Source: Kingella denitrificans ATCC 33394 (lineage in GTDB: Bacteria > Pseudomonadota > Gammaproteobacteria > Burkholderiales > Neisseriaceae). Taken from it: a stretch of DNA of 64,000 nucleotides. The notes beneath the pieces are model-generated. The model was not told the DNA's origin, searched no databases, and was given only the letters and a program-made list of their open reading frames with translations. The translations under genes were made by a program, and so were the position numbers. Below are positions 33,415 to 41,237 of this stretch, piece by piece; within the stretch, counting starts at the first letter, position 1; each line of letters begins with the position of its first letter. Location of the stretch: positions 394,853-458,852 of the forward strand of contig NZ_GL870929.1 in the NCBI RefSeq assembly GCF_000190695.1. The letters are read 5' to 3'.

Positions 33415-33951
33415 TCAATCTTCATCCTCCTCTGCGTCCTTATCTTCACGCGGAGGCTCGCGCAAGGCCTTTTTCACCTTCATGTCCGCACTGCAATAAC
33501 AGCCGACCACCATAAACAAAAATATCAATCCCACAAAAAACAAAATTAACAGATTGGGGGATTCGGGACTTCTCCGTTTCATCATTACAAAAATCATGGC
33601 ACAGATACCGCCTGAAAAAATTAAAGAATTTTTCAAAGCCCTCCGCAAGATACCTTTGGCCGTTTCCGGTGTGATTTTTTCGGATGAAGAAATGACCGTA
33701 GGCGACAAATCGTTGTATTCCGACCAACTGACTTTCGCCCAACCGCGTAACGGAATAACCAACAGAAACCACAGCCAAAGAGCCACCTCTCCGCCTTTCC
33801 AGCCCATGATCCAGCTGCCCAGCCCCACCAGTATCGAACCCCAATACAGATACGCATAGCACACCGCCATCCGCTCATACGTTTCCAGCCGTTCGCGCTC
33901 GTCCTGCCGCCCAAGCATGGAATCCACCATTTTACGGTTGAATTTGTTCAT
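33415..33951 (-). CDS. Four-TM membrane protein, paralogue 1 of 3
   Basis: 178 residues. The conserved N-terminus MNKFNRKMVDSMLGRQDERERLETYERMAVCYAY (described in part) is followed by four hydrophobic segments, a cytoplasmic loop with ITPETAKGILRRA, and an acidic C-terminal tail. Start chosen at the second ATG (33951), eight bases after GGGAG and matching the N-terminus of paralogue 3; the ATG at 33954 is an alternative. The family is not recognised by name; XRE-associated membrane proteins of this general size occur widely. It is the last of three tandem paralogues under the XRE regulator at 35087. Confidence 0.75.
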   Translation of the reverse strand: MNKFNRKMVDSMLGRQDERERLETYERMAVCYAYLYWGSILVGLGSWIMGWKGGEVALWLWFLLVIPLRGWAKVSWSEYNDLSPTVISSSEKITPETAKGILRRALKNSLIFSGGICAMIFVMMKRRSPESPNLLILFFVGLIFLFMVVGCYCSADMKVKKALREPPREDKDAEEDED

Positions 33952-34015
33952 CATTTTTCTCCCAATACATTATCCAAATAGCTTTAATCTGCCAATGAAA
34001 AAGCAGCCTGCACGT

Positions 34016-34528
34016 TCAATCGTCCCTTTCGCCTTCATTCAGTTCGCGCAAGGTCTCTTTCACTTTTTTCACCGCACTGCCGTACATGGCAACGCCCACT
34101 ACCACAAACACCAGCGCGCCGAAAAAGGCAATCGCGCCGTTGGGGGCTTCCGGTGCTTTGTTTTTAATGAACAGGGCAATCGGCACGGAAGTCGCAGCCG
34201 CCCAAGCCAATGACCGCCAACGCGCCTGTTTCAAAATACCGCGTGCCGTTTCGGGCGTGATTGCCCGTGGATTGGGAATGGTATCGTCTGACAAATCACG
34301 CGCTTTCCCCTTCGGCCAGCCGTGCACCAACAGAAATATCAGCAGCAACACGCTGCCTGCCCATTTGGCCGGTGCCCAATCCGCCAGCATTCCAACCAAA
34401 TTCAACAATAGCGCAATCCAAAAAATATAAGCAGCACCAAGTGCCAGCCGCTCATAAGCCTCCAGCTGCTCACGCTCATCTTTCCGCCCCATCATGCCAT
34501 CCAACAGATTCTGATGAAACTTCTTCAT
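34016..34528 (-). CDS. Four-TM membrane protein, paralogue 2 of 3
   Basis: 170 residues, the most divergent of the three. It shares LLDGMMGRKDEREQLEAYERLA, ITPETARGILKQA and the VKKVKETLREL C-terminal motif with the others, around four hydrophobic segments. ATG at 34528 is preferred because GGAG lies six bases before it; two upstream in-frame starts (TTG, ATG) overlap or abut that site. DUS copies separate it from both paralogues (33999 and 34585), as if each unit moved or duplicated with its own uptake sequence. Function unknown. Confidence 0.75.
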   Translation of the reverse strand: MKKFHQNLLDGMMGRKDEREQLEAYERLALGAAYIFWIALLLNLVGMLADWAPAKWAGSVLLLIFLLVHGWPKGKARDLSDDTIPNPRAITPETARGILKQARWRSLAWAAATSVPIALFIKNKAPEAPNGAIAFFGALVFVVVGVAMYGSAVKKVKETLRELNEGERDD

Positions 34529-34599
34529 TTCCATCTCCAAAAATATTTTTTAAAATCAACATCTATAAAACCATCCGCCCGTTAAAAGCAGCCTGCACA

Positions 34600-35106
34600 T
34601 CAATCTTCCTCTTCGTCTTCGCGCAATTCGCGCAACGTCTTTTTCACCCGCATGCACGCGCTGCTGTATGTGCCGCCAGCAATGGCCAAAAACAGCAATA
34701 CCGCAAACGGCAGAATCAAAAGGAACGGCACATCCTTTGCATAGAGTTTGCCGGCAACAAACGCCATCACAGCAGCCATCAGGCCTAATAGCAATGCAGC
34801 CTTCCGTGCTTTTCTCAACACCTCTTTGGCCGTTTCCGGCGTTATCTTTTGGGGATACGGAATCACCTCGTCCGATATATCGTTGAGTTTTGCCCAACCG
34901 TACACCGGAATGCCCAATAAAAGAAAAAGCCAAACCGCATTTTGGCCGGCCTCCCAGCCAATCAGCCAGCTGCCCCAACACACCAGCAGCGAACCCCAAA
35001 ACAGATACGCATAACACACCGCCATCCGCTCATACATTTCCAGCCGCTCGCGTTCGTCCTGCTTGCCAATCATGCCGTCCAACAATTTACGGTTGAATTT
35101 GTTCAT
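34600..35106 (-). CDS. Four-TM membrane protein, paralogue 3 of 3, coupled to the XRE regulator
   Basis: 168 residues with the N-terminus MNKFNRKLLDGMIGKQDERERLEMYER, four hydrophobic segments, ITPETAKEVLRKA and VKKTLRELREDEEED. The conserved 'KQDERERLE-YER' block before the first TM is the family signature shared by all three copies. Its ATG (35106) lies 20 bp inside the upstream XRE gene after AGGAAG, so the two are translated together. The conserved pairing suggests the regulator controls, or is controlled through, this membrane protein. Function unknown. Confidence 0.78.
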   Translation of the reverse strand: MNKFNRKLLDGMIGKQDERERLEMYERMAVCYAYLFWGSLLVCWGSWLIGWEAGQNAVWLFLLLGIPVYGWAKLNDISDEVIPYPQKITPETAKEVLRKARKAALLLGLMAAVMAFVAGKLYAKDVPFLLILPFAVLLFLAIAGGTYSSACMRVKKTLRELREDEEED

Positions 35107-35296
35107 CTTCCTCTTCCCAAAAAAGCGCGTTCAAATCCGTATCCAACGCTTTTGCCAAGCGGATACACAAAGACAGGGTCGGGTTATAATCTTGATTTTC
35201 AATCATATTCACCGTCTGCCGCGAAACTTCCACCAAATCTGCCAAAGCCTGCTGCGAAAGCTGCTTCTGCTTGCGGAACTGCCGAACTCTGTTCAT
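35087..35296 (-). CDS. XRE-family helix-turn-helix regulator
   Basis: 69 residues, nearly the whole length one HTH_3 domain: MNRVRQFRKQKQLSQQALADLV, then EVSRQTVNMIENQDYNPTLSLCIRLAKAL. This matches the compact YozG-like regulators often found before small membrane-protein genes. The ATG at 35296 gives this canonical N-terminus; the open frame continues upstream but would translate the operator and a DUS. Two palindromic operator-like sites lie at 35310-35327 and 35353-35370, immediately upstream, implying autoregulation of the whole four-gene unit. Confidence 0.9.
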   Translation of the reverse strand: MNRVRQFRKQKQLSQQALADLVEVSRQTVNMIENQDYNPTLSLCIRLAKALDTDLNALFWEEEDEQIQP

Positions 35297-35309
35297 AGCC
35301 TCAATAAAA

Positions 35310-35370
35310 TGTCCGATATATCTGACATAAGTATGGCATTGCGCCGTTTTCATGTCAAATATATCGGACA
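35310..35370. promoter_or_regulatory. Pair of palindromic operator-like sites upstream of the XRE operon
   Basis: TGTCCGATATATCTGACA (35310-35327) and TGTCAAATATATCGGACA (35353-35370) are each near-perfect palindromes built on TGTC-n-GATATATC-n-GACA. They match each other at 17 of 18 positions when one is inverted. Their centres are 43 bp apart, about four helical turns, so dimers would bind the same face. The first ends 14 bp before the XRE start codon. Binding by the XRE protein is inferred. Confidence 0.75.
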
Positions 35371-35402
35371 AAATTGCTGCAAAAGCAGCCTGCACTTATA
35401 AA

Positions 35403-35483
35403 TTTAGTGGATTGAGCGGATGAAAATAAAAATGAAGCAAGGCGGCAACGAGTGCCGTATCATTCTGATTTTAATTCACTCTC
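35403..35483. repeat. Internally deleted Correia-type repeat (about 81 bp)
   Basis: Left end TTTAGTGGATT, then AAAATAAAAATGAAGCAAGGCGGCAACGAG (in parts) and TGCCGTATCATTCTGATTTTAATTCACT correspond to the two ends of the 106-bp CREE with about 25 bp missing from the middle. It overlaps the last codons and stop of the NUDIX gene on the minus strand. Confidence 0.75.
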
Positions 35484-36287
35484 ATCCAAACGCAGCACCG
35501 CCTGCGCCCCAAAAGCGCGCCATTGCCGTTCAAACGTTTCGCACAACGGTGCGGGCGCTGCCAACACCAAAGGCAGGCCGCATCCTTCTTGCAGCAGGGT
35601 GCAGGCTGCTTTTGCCTGTGCCGAATCCGCCATGCGCCAAATCACGCCGTCCGGGCCTTCTGCCGCCAAAGCAGCCTGCACCTGTGCTTCGCCATCCGCC
35701 AGCAGCCACACGCTGCCGTATTCCGCCAATGACGGCTCACCGCCCGCCGCCCATTCGTGCCACGCCAGCCACACATGGCCGCCGGGTTGCGCCGCATGCC
35801 GCGGCCGCAAACACCAGTCCGCACGTTCGCCGCAGCCGCGCACTTCCGTTGCCAAACCGCCCGTCCAATCCGTGGGGAACGACAATGCGCGCAGCAACGC
35901 GCCGTTGGCGGGCAGCATGGGCGACACGTCAAACCGCCCCACCGTCTGCCATGCCCAGCGCTGCCCCTCCTTCGCCTGCAATTCGCCGTGCCAATCGCCT
36001 GCCGCCACGCGGAAAAACCAAATGCGCACATGGGCGTGTTCGTAGGCATGGCGCTTGCACAGCCACGGCGTTGCCCGCGTAATTTCCACGCCCAGTTCCT
36101 CGCGCCATTCGCGCTGCAATGCCGCCAATGCCGTTTCGCCGTGTTCCAGCTTGCCACCGGCAAATTCCCAATAGCCCGCATAAGGCTTGCCTTCCGGCCG
36201 ACTGGAGAGCAGGCACTGCCCCTGTGCGTTGAACACGATGCCTGCCGCCACGTCCACGGTCTTAATTTCGTTCTGCTCCTGCATCAT
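35460..36287 (-). CDS. NUDIX hydrolase with C-terminal ThiE/TenI-like remnant domain
   Basis: 275 residues. The NUDIX box is complete: G45-x5-E51-x7-R59-E60-W-x-E63-E64-x-G66-V67. Residues 1-135 resemble MutT (8-oxo-dGTP diphosphatase). The rest (about 140-275) corresponds in position to the TenI/thiamine-phosphate-synthase-like domain of neisserial MutT fusions but lacks recognisable catalytic motifs. The final residues ESELKSE and the stop codon are encoded by a CREE remnant (35403-35483), so the natural C-terminus was probably replaced. AAGGGCGA precedes the ATG. A DUS gives AKAACT near residue 228. Confidence 0.82.
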   Translation of the reverse strand: MMQEQNEIKTVDVAAGIVFNAQGQCLLSSRPEGKPYAGYWEFAGGKLEHGETALAALQREWREELGVEITRATPWLCKRHAYEHAHVRIWFFRVAAGDWHGELQAKEGQRWAWQTVGRFDVSPMLPANGALLRALSFPTDWTGGLATEVRGCGERADWCLRPRHAAQPGGHVWLAWHEWAAGGEPSLAEYGSVWLLADGEAQVQAALAAEGPDGVIWRMADSAQAKAACTLLQEGCGLPLVLAAPAPLCETFERQWRAFGAQAVLRLDESELKSE

Positions 36288-36380
36288 TCGCCCTTCCTGA
36301 TATGTTCGAAATGTTCATGGCCTTGCGCCGAACAATGTACGGGCGCATTGTAAAACAGCCACCCCGTCCGCGCCAACGCC

Positions 36381-36426
36381 AAAAGCAGCCTGCACGCCGT
36401 TTGCAGCAGGGTGCAGGCTGCTTTTT
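36381..36426. terminator. DUS-pair hairpin upstream of rdgC
   Basis: AAAAGCAGCCTGCAC and GTGCAGGCTGCTTTTT face each other with 17 bases between them, in the gap between divergent NUDIX and rdgC genes. A TATAAT (36452-36457) for rdgC follows, so the hairpin would isolate rdgC from upstream reading. Confidence 0.5.
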
Positions 36427-36490
36427 GAAGCCCTGCGCACGGCGGATTTGCTATAATGGCGCACTTTTATCCATTCAGGGCAACACTATC

Positions 36491-37387
36491 ATGTGGTTCA
36501 AACAAATTACCTTTTACGTCCTCCCCAAATCTCCCGATTTCACGCCCGAAGCGCTGAACGAACGCCTGCAAGAACACGAATTCGCCCCCGTTACCGGCCT
36601 GGATTGGTTCAGCGAAGGCTTCGCGCCGCCGCACGGCTTTTCGCCCGAACTCGTCTTCCCTGCGCAGCACACATGGGCGGTGTCGCTGAAAAAATCCGAA
36701 AAAGTGCTGCCCGCCGCCGTGGTGCGCGATATTCTGGACGACAAAATCGCCCAAATCCAAGAAGCCGAAGCACGCCATGTCGGCCGCAAGGAAAAGCAGG
36801 AATTGAAAGAACAGATTACGGACGATTTGCTGCCGCGCGCGTTCACCAAAACCGGCCGCACGCACGCCGTTTGCGACACGCAGCACGGCTTTTTGCTGAT
36901 TAACGGCGCAGGCAGCAAAGCCGAAAACCTGCTCACCAAACTGCGCGAAGCCTTGGGCGGACTGGAAGCGCGCCTGCCGCAGGCCAAACAGTCGCCCGGC
37001 AGCCTGATGACCGAATGGCTGCTGCGCGGCGCGTGCGACGGCGGCTTTGAATTGGACAATTCCTGCGAGCTGAAAGGCCAAGGCGATGCCGCGCCTGTGG
37101 TGAAAATCGCCAAACAGGATTTGACCGCGGACGAAGTGCGCCGCCATCTGGACAGCGGCAAAACGGTAACGCAGCTGGGTTTGGTGTGGCGCGAACAAAT
37201 CGCCTTCGTGCTGACCGACGAATTCGCGCTCAAACGCATCCAGTATCTGGACGTGCTGCAGGAAGAAGCCGAACAGCAGGGCGACGACGCGGCCAGTTTG
37301 GCGTTTGCCTCGCAAATCCTGATGGCACAGAGCCTGTCGCTGATGATTGGCGAACTGGCACAGCATTTGGGCGGCTGGCAGGAGTAA
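36491..37387 (+). CDS. rdgC: RdgC, recombination-associated nucleoid protein
   Basis: 298 residues beginning MWFKQITFYVL and matching RdgC throughout (LPRAFTKTGRTHAVCDTQHGFLLINGAGSKAE, in part; LLRGACDGGFELDNSCELKGQGD; LGLVWREQIAFVLTDEFALKRIQYLDVL, in part). RdgC forms a ring on duplex DNA and modulates RecA; in Neisseria it affects pilin variation. The ATG at 36491 is preceded by a good -10 (36452) and is the family start; an open frame upstream would translate the DUS hairpin. The following gene begins 67 bp later after two DUS-like sites. Confidence 0.96.
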   Translation: MWFKQITFYVLPKSPDFTPEALNERLQEHEFAPVTGLDWFSEGFAPPHGFSPELVFPAQHTWAVSLKKSEKVLPAAVVRDILDDKIAQIQEAEARHVGRKEKQELKEQITDDLLPRAFTKTGRTHAVCDTQHGFLLINGAGSKAENLLTKLREALGGLEARLPQAKQSPGSLMTEWLLRGACDGGFELDNSCELKGQGDAAPVVKIAKQDLTADEVRRHLDSGKTVTQLGLVWREQIAFVLTDEFALKRIQYLDVLQEEAEQQGDDAASLAFASQILMAQSLSLMIGELAQHLGGWQE

Positions 37388-37454
37388 TCAGTGGGGTGCA
37401 GGCTGCTTTTTCAGGCAGCCTGCAACCGAAACCCGACTTTTTTTGGAGATAACG

Positions 37455-38294
37455 ATGGACGATTTAACCATACGCAAAACCCGATTTTATGCAGGATTTT
37501 CATGGCTGGCGGAAGCGGCGCGCCTGTTTCTCAAAAGCCCGTTGATGTGGCTGCTGATGGCCATCGCACTGTGTTTCACGATTTTCGTTTTCTATGGTGT
37601 TTTTGCCTTGTCCGTCACGCTGCTGAACCCTTGGATTTCATATTACGCGGCGATAGGCTTGGGCTTGGCGGTATTGTGGATACTGTGTTTTCCGCTGTTC
37701 GGCGGGCTGCTGCTCTCGGCCGAAGCCTTGGATAAAGACAACCGTTTGCCGATACTCAATATTTATGCGGGATTCCGGTATAAATTCCTCGATTTGGCAG
37801 TTTTGTCGGTGTGCGCCTTATTGCTGCTGGCGCTATTTTCCCTGGTTTGGGCGGTGGCGATGAAAGCTGTCGCCATACTGCTGGTTGCCTATTTCGCCCC
37901 CATGCATCCCTTGCTCGGATATGTGATGTTGGAGGGATTGTCTCCGTGGCTTGCCGCAGTTAGCGTCGTTTTCCATCTCATTCCGTTTGCCGTGATTTGG
38001 TTTGCCCCCGCGCTGGTAGTGCTGAACGACAAAACACCGCTCGCCGCCATCCGCGGCAGCCTGCGCATTTTCTGGCGGAACTGGCTTTCGCTGCCGCTGC
38101 TGTGGCTGATGCTCGGACTGCCGATTATTTTTTTGGGTTGGAAATGGAAGCAGTTCGCCCGCCACATGCCCGATATGATGCTTACCTTTTTGGGCTGCTA
38201 CATCGGGCTGCTACCGATATTGTCCGCCCTGCTGGTCTATGTCAGCCATCGCCATATCGTGCAAGCGCGGGAAGACGAAAAAGAATACAATTGA
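37455..38294 (+). CDS. BPSS1780-like multi-pass inner membrane protein
   Basis: 279 residues with about six hydrophobic segments. An N-terminal soluble part (MDDLTIRKTRFYAGFSWLAEAARLFLKSPLMW, in part) leads into the first TM; later come RYKFLDLAVLSVCALLLLALF and SLRIFWRNWLSLPLLWLML. The pattern 'W-x-x-x-A-x-x-L-F-x-x-x-P' followed by paired helices resembles the BPSS1780-type membrane protein family common in beta-proteobacteria, of unknown function. GGAGATAACG provides a clear ribosome site for ATG 37455. Confidence 0.7.
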   Translation: MDDLTIRKTRFYAGFSWLAEAARLFLKSPLMWLLMAIALCFTIFVFYGVFALSVTLLNPWISYYAAIGLGLAVLWILCFPLFGGLLLSAEALDKDNRLPILNIYAGFRYKFLDLAVLSVCALLLLALFSLVWAVAMKAVAILLVAYFAPMHPLLGYVMLEGLSPWLAAVSVVFHLIPFAVIWFAPALVVLNDKTPLAAIRGSLRIFWRNWLSLPLLWLMLGLPIIFLGWKWKQFARHMPDMMLTFLGCYIGLLPILSALLVYVSHRHIVQAREDEKEYN

Positions 38295-38353
38295 TGCTTG
38301 CAGGCTGCCTGGAAAGAAATACCAAAGGCCATCCGCGCCCGCCAAAAGCAGCC

Positions 38354-38371
38354 TGCACCCCCCCTTTTTTT
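38354..38371 (+). other. C7T8 homopolymeric tracts in the leader of the DUF711 gene
   Basis: After the DUS at 38343 the sequence runs through seven C and eight T residues, ending about 26 bp before the ATG at 38398. Such tracts can slip during replication. Confidence 0.6.
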
Positions 38372-38397
38372 TCATCACACACCACAAGGAGACACTC

Positions 38398-39630
38398 ATG
38401 ACATCCAACCTGCAATCCACCGAACTCTGCCGCGTCCGCGCCATCACTGCTTTCACCGTCCTGCCGCGCGACACGGCGCAGTGGCACGGCATCCTCGCCG
38501 AAGCCAAAGCCCAATGCGACACGCTTGCCGCCGCCTGCCAAGCACAGGGCTACACGGTGCAGTCCGTCCGCATCGTCAGCAATCCCTTTGGCGAATATTT
38601 GGACACGGGCAGCCTGCACGCCGCCGCGCAGGGATTGGCCGAAATCCGCCGCATTTTGAACGAGCTGAACCAAAACGGCCTGCGGATACGCTTTGCCGTG
38701 GGCGAAGCGCGCACCGATGCCGAAATCGCCCTGCTGCCCGGGCTGATTGCCGAATACGGCGATTTGTGCAATGCCTGCGTGAACGTCCCCATAGACGAAA
38801 ACGGTTTTCTGGACAACGATTTAATCCGGAAATCGGTTGCCGTGGTGCAGGAAATCGCCCGCATCACCCCGCGCGGCGAAGGCAATTTCAATTTCACCGT
38901 GAATTTCAACTGCGCTTCTTACATCCCTTATTTCCCTGCCGGTTATCACCGCGGCGAACGCGGCAACGCCATTGTGTTCGGCTTGGAAACACCCGATTTG
39001 CTCGCCGCCGCCCTGCGCGGGTTGGAAAAGCAGCCTGCACCCCATGCCGCGCAGATGCAGGCTGCTTTCACAGCCATGAAAAACGCGCTGCAATACCATA
39101 TCGACCGCGTACAAAGCATCATCGCCGCCACACCGCTGGCAGAAGGCTGGACATACATCGGCATGGACACGTCCGCCGCGCCATCGAAAAACTGCACCTC
39201 CATGGCGGAACTTTACCGCCTGCTCGGCGTGCCGTATTTCGGCGCGAGCGGCACGGTGGAAGTCTCCGCCCTGCTCACGCGCGTGTTTAAAGCGCAGGAA
39301 AACGTACAGTTGCAAGGCTTCTCCGGCCTGATGCTGGCCGTCACCGAAGACGAAGGGTTGGCCGCCGCCACCCGCGCCGCACAATTCGACATCCGCGCCC
39401 TGCTGACGTACAGCAGCGTGTGCGGCATCGGGCTGGACACCGTGCCCATTCCGGGCGATACCGATGCGGAAAAAATCGCCGCCATCATGCGCGACACCGG
39501 CACGATGGCCTTCCGCCTGAACAAACCGCTCACCGTGCGGCTCTTCCCTGTGCCGGGTTTGGGCGCAGGCGATATCACACCGTTTGAAAGCGATGATTTG
39601 TGCAACTGCGCCGTGCTGGCCGTGCCTTAA
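38398..39630 (+). CDS. DUF711 (UPF0210) family protein
   Basis: 410 residues. Motifs INFTVNFNC-like (here NFNFTVNFNCASYIPYFPAGYHRGERG, in part), GWTYIGMDTSAAPSKN, FGASGTVEVSALLT and YSSVCGIGLDTVPIPGDT match the DUF711 family, whose structure resembles a glycyl-radical-like barrel but whose activity is not established. CACAAGGAGACACTC gives a strong ribosome site, fixing the ATG at 38398. Two internal DUS translate to EKQPAP and MQAAFT. In many bacteria this gene is paired with an ACT-domain gene; none is adjacent here. Confidence 0.85.
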   Translation: MTSNLQSTELCRVRAITAFTVLPRDTAQWHGILAEAKAQCDTLAAACQAQGYTVQSVRIVSNPFGEYLDTGSLHAAAQGLAEIRRILNELNQNGLRIRFAVGEARTDAEIALLPGLIAEYGDLCNACVNVPIDENGFLDNDLIRKSVAVVQEIARITPRGEGNFNFTVNFNCASYIPYFPAGYHRGERGNAIVFGLETPDLLAAALRGLEKQPAPHAAQMQAAFTAMKNALQYHIDRVQSIIAATPLAEGWTYIGMDTSAAPSKNCTSMAELYRLLGVPYFGASGTVEVSALLTRVFKAQENVQLQGFSGLMLAVTEDEGLAAATRAAQFDIRALLTYSSVCGIGLDTVPIPGDTDAEKIAAIMRDTGTMAFRLNKPLTVRLFPVPGLGAGDITPFESDDLCNCAVLAVP

Positions 39631-39808
39631 ACCATGCAGGCAGCCTGCACTTGCCCGTTGCCTGCGTAATGCCAAAGGCGGCGTGTTGTATCGGCGATGA
39701 ATTTGCCCTGAAAACAAAGGCAGAGAACCGGCCCGCATGCTAAAATACGGCGAAAGCAGCCTGCACCCGTTGAAACACCGTTTCTCCCGCCCCAACCAAG
39801 GAAACATC

Positions 39809-40225
39809 ATGAAAAAACTCTTTATCCTGCTGGCCCTTGCCGCACCGTTGGCCTATGCCGGTGAACTTTCCTGCAAAGAAGGGGCAGCCACTAACGAAGG
39901 TATTACAAACCATTGGCACTGCACTTATCAAGGGCGTGATTTGGATGCGGCCTATCAGGCCATGCGCCGACAAGACCTCTACGGCATCGAAGCCCTCCCT
40001 GCCAAACTGACGCGCCGCAACAGCACGCGTAAATGGCAAGATTCCTCCGCCTGCGATGATGACGGCAACCGCGACAGAACCGTTACCACCATCAGACGCA
40101 CGGCCAACAGCCTTACCGTGGAGCATCTGTTTTTAGGGGCATGCTTAAATCCGAGCGACACCAAAATCCACCTGCAACGCCAAGGCGGCAAAATCCTGAT
40201 TCATTATCAAAATTCCGCTTCCTAA
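39809..40225 (+). CDS. Small secreted Cys-containing protein, tandem copy 1
   Basis: 138 residues with a signal peptide MKKLFILLALAAPLAYA (cleavage before GELSC). The mature part has about four to six Cys (ELSCKEG, HWHCTYQG, SSACDDDG, GACLNPSD), suggesting disulfides, and ends LQRQGGKILIHYQNSAS. It is the most divergent of three tandem paralogues with a roughly 505-bp period; each is preceded by the same leader (CCCAACCAAGGAA...ATG) and followed by DUS. Family not recognised. The conserved DLDAAYxAxRxQ and RNSTxxWQ blocks define the group. Confidence 0.78.
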   Translation: MKKLFILLALAAPLAYAGELSCKEGAATNEGITNHWHCTYQGRDLDAAYQAMRRQDLYGIEALPAKLTRRNSTRKWQDSSACDDDGNRDRTVTTIRRTANSLTVEHLFLGACLNPSDTKIHLQRQGGKILIHYQNSAS

Positions 40226-40313
40226 CCCGCCGGTGCAGGCTGCTTTCAGGCCATTCGAAAGCAGTCTGCACCCGCCAAAACATCGTTTCTCTCGCCCCAA
40301 CCAAGGAATCAAC

Positions 40314-40745
40314 ATGAAAAAACTCTTTATCCTGCTGACCCTTGCCGCACCGTTGGTACATGCCGGCGAACTTTCCTGCCAAAAAGACCCGAACACCGAC
40401 CAAGGCATTATCCAAAACTGGAGCTGCACCTACCAAGGCACCGACCTTGATGCCGCCTACCACGCCTTCCGCCAACAAAAACACACCGGATTGGGCAACG
40501 GCCTGCCCGACAAACTCACGCGCCAAAACAGCACCCAACGCTGGCAGAGCGATGTTTGCGACGATGCAGGCACGCGCGATAAAGAAGTAACCACCATCCG
40601 CCGCACAGCCAACAGCCTGACGGTTTCCGTAGAAGTCGACGGCGCATGCTCCAGCGGCAGCAGCACCAAAATCCGCCTGCAACGCCAAGGCGGAAAAATC
40701 CTGATTCATATTCTCAAGATTCCGATTCCTAATCCGCTGGTGTAG
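40314..40745 (+). CDS. Small secreted Cys-containing protein, tandem copy 2 (frameshifted 3' end)
   Basis: 143 residues, nearly identical to copy 3 until residue about 131, where CATATTCTCAAG replaces CATTATCAAG. The two extra bases shift the frame, so the normal end HYQDSAS becomes HILKIPIPNPLV. Translation stops at TAG 40743-40745, which lies inside a DUS mutated from GTGCAG to GTGTAG. Signal peptide MKKLFILLTLAAPLVHA is intact. The change is small and at the C-terminus, so the protein may still fold. Unknown function. Confidence 0.78.
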   Translation: MKKLFILLTLAAPLVHAGELSCQKDPNTDQGIIQNWSCTYQGTDLDAAYHAFRQQKHTGLGNGLPDKLTRQNSTQRWQSDVCDDAGTRDKEVTTIRRTANSLTVSVEVDGACSSGSSTKIRLQRQGGKILIHILKIPIPNPLV

Positions 40746-40820
40746 GCTGCTTTCAGGCCATTCGAAAGCAGCCTGCACCCGCCAAAACACCATTTCTCCC
40801 ACCCCAACCAAGGAAACATC

Positions 40821-41237
40821 ATGAAAAAACTCTTTATCCTGCTGGCCCTTGCCGCACCGTTGGCACATGCCGGCGAACTCTCCTGCCGAAAAGGCCCGAA
40901 CACCGACCAAGGCATTACCCGAAACTGGCGCTGCACCTATCAAGGCACCGACCTTGACGCCGCCTACCACGCCGTCCGCCAACAAAAACACACCGGCTTG
41001 GGCAATGGCCTGCCCGACAAACTCACACGCCAAAACAGCACCCAACGCTGGCAGAGCGATGTTTGCGACGATGCAGGCACGCGCGATAAAGAAGTAACCA
41101 CCATCCGCCGCACAGCCAACAGCCTGACGGTTTCCGTAGAAGGCGACGGCGCATGCTCCAGCGGCAGCAGCACCAAAATCCGCCTGCAACGCCAAGGCGG
41201 AAAAATCCTGATTCATTATCAAGATTCCGCTTCCTAA
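40821..41237 (+). CDS. Small secreted Cys-containing protein, tandem copy 3
   Basis: 138 residues with signal peptide MKKLFILLALAAPLAHA and mature start GELSCRKG. Near-identical to copy 2 through the body (TYQGTDLDAAYHA, QQKHTGLGNGLPDKLTRQNST, in parts), indicating recent duplication or gene conversion. The preceding 75 bp repeat the leader of copy 2. Cys residues at the same four sites suggest two disulfides. No catalytic motif is visible; a periplasmic or secreted inhibitor or binding protein is possible but unproven. Confidence 0.78.
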   Translation: MKKLFILLALAAPLAHAGELSCRKGPNTDQGITRNWRCTYQGTDLDAAYHAVRQQKHTGLGNGLPDKLTRQNSTQRWQSDVCDDAGTRDKEVTTIRRTANSLTVSVEGDGACSSGSSTKIRLQRQGGKILIHYQDSAS

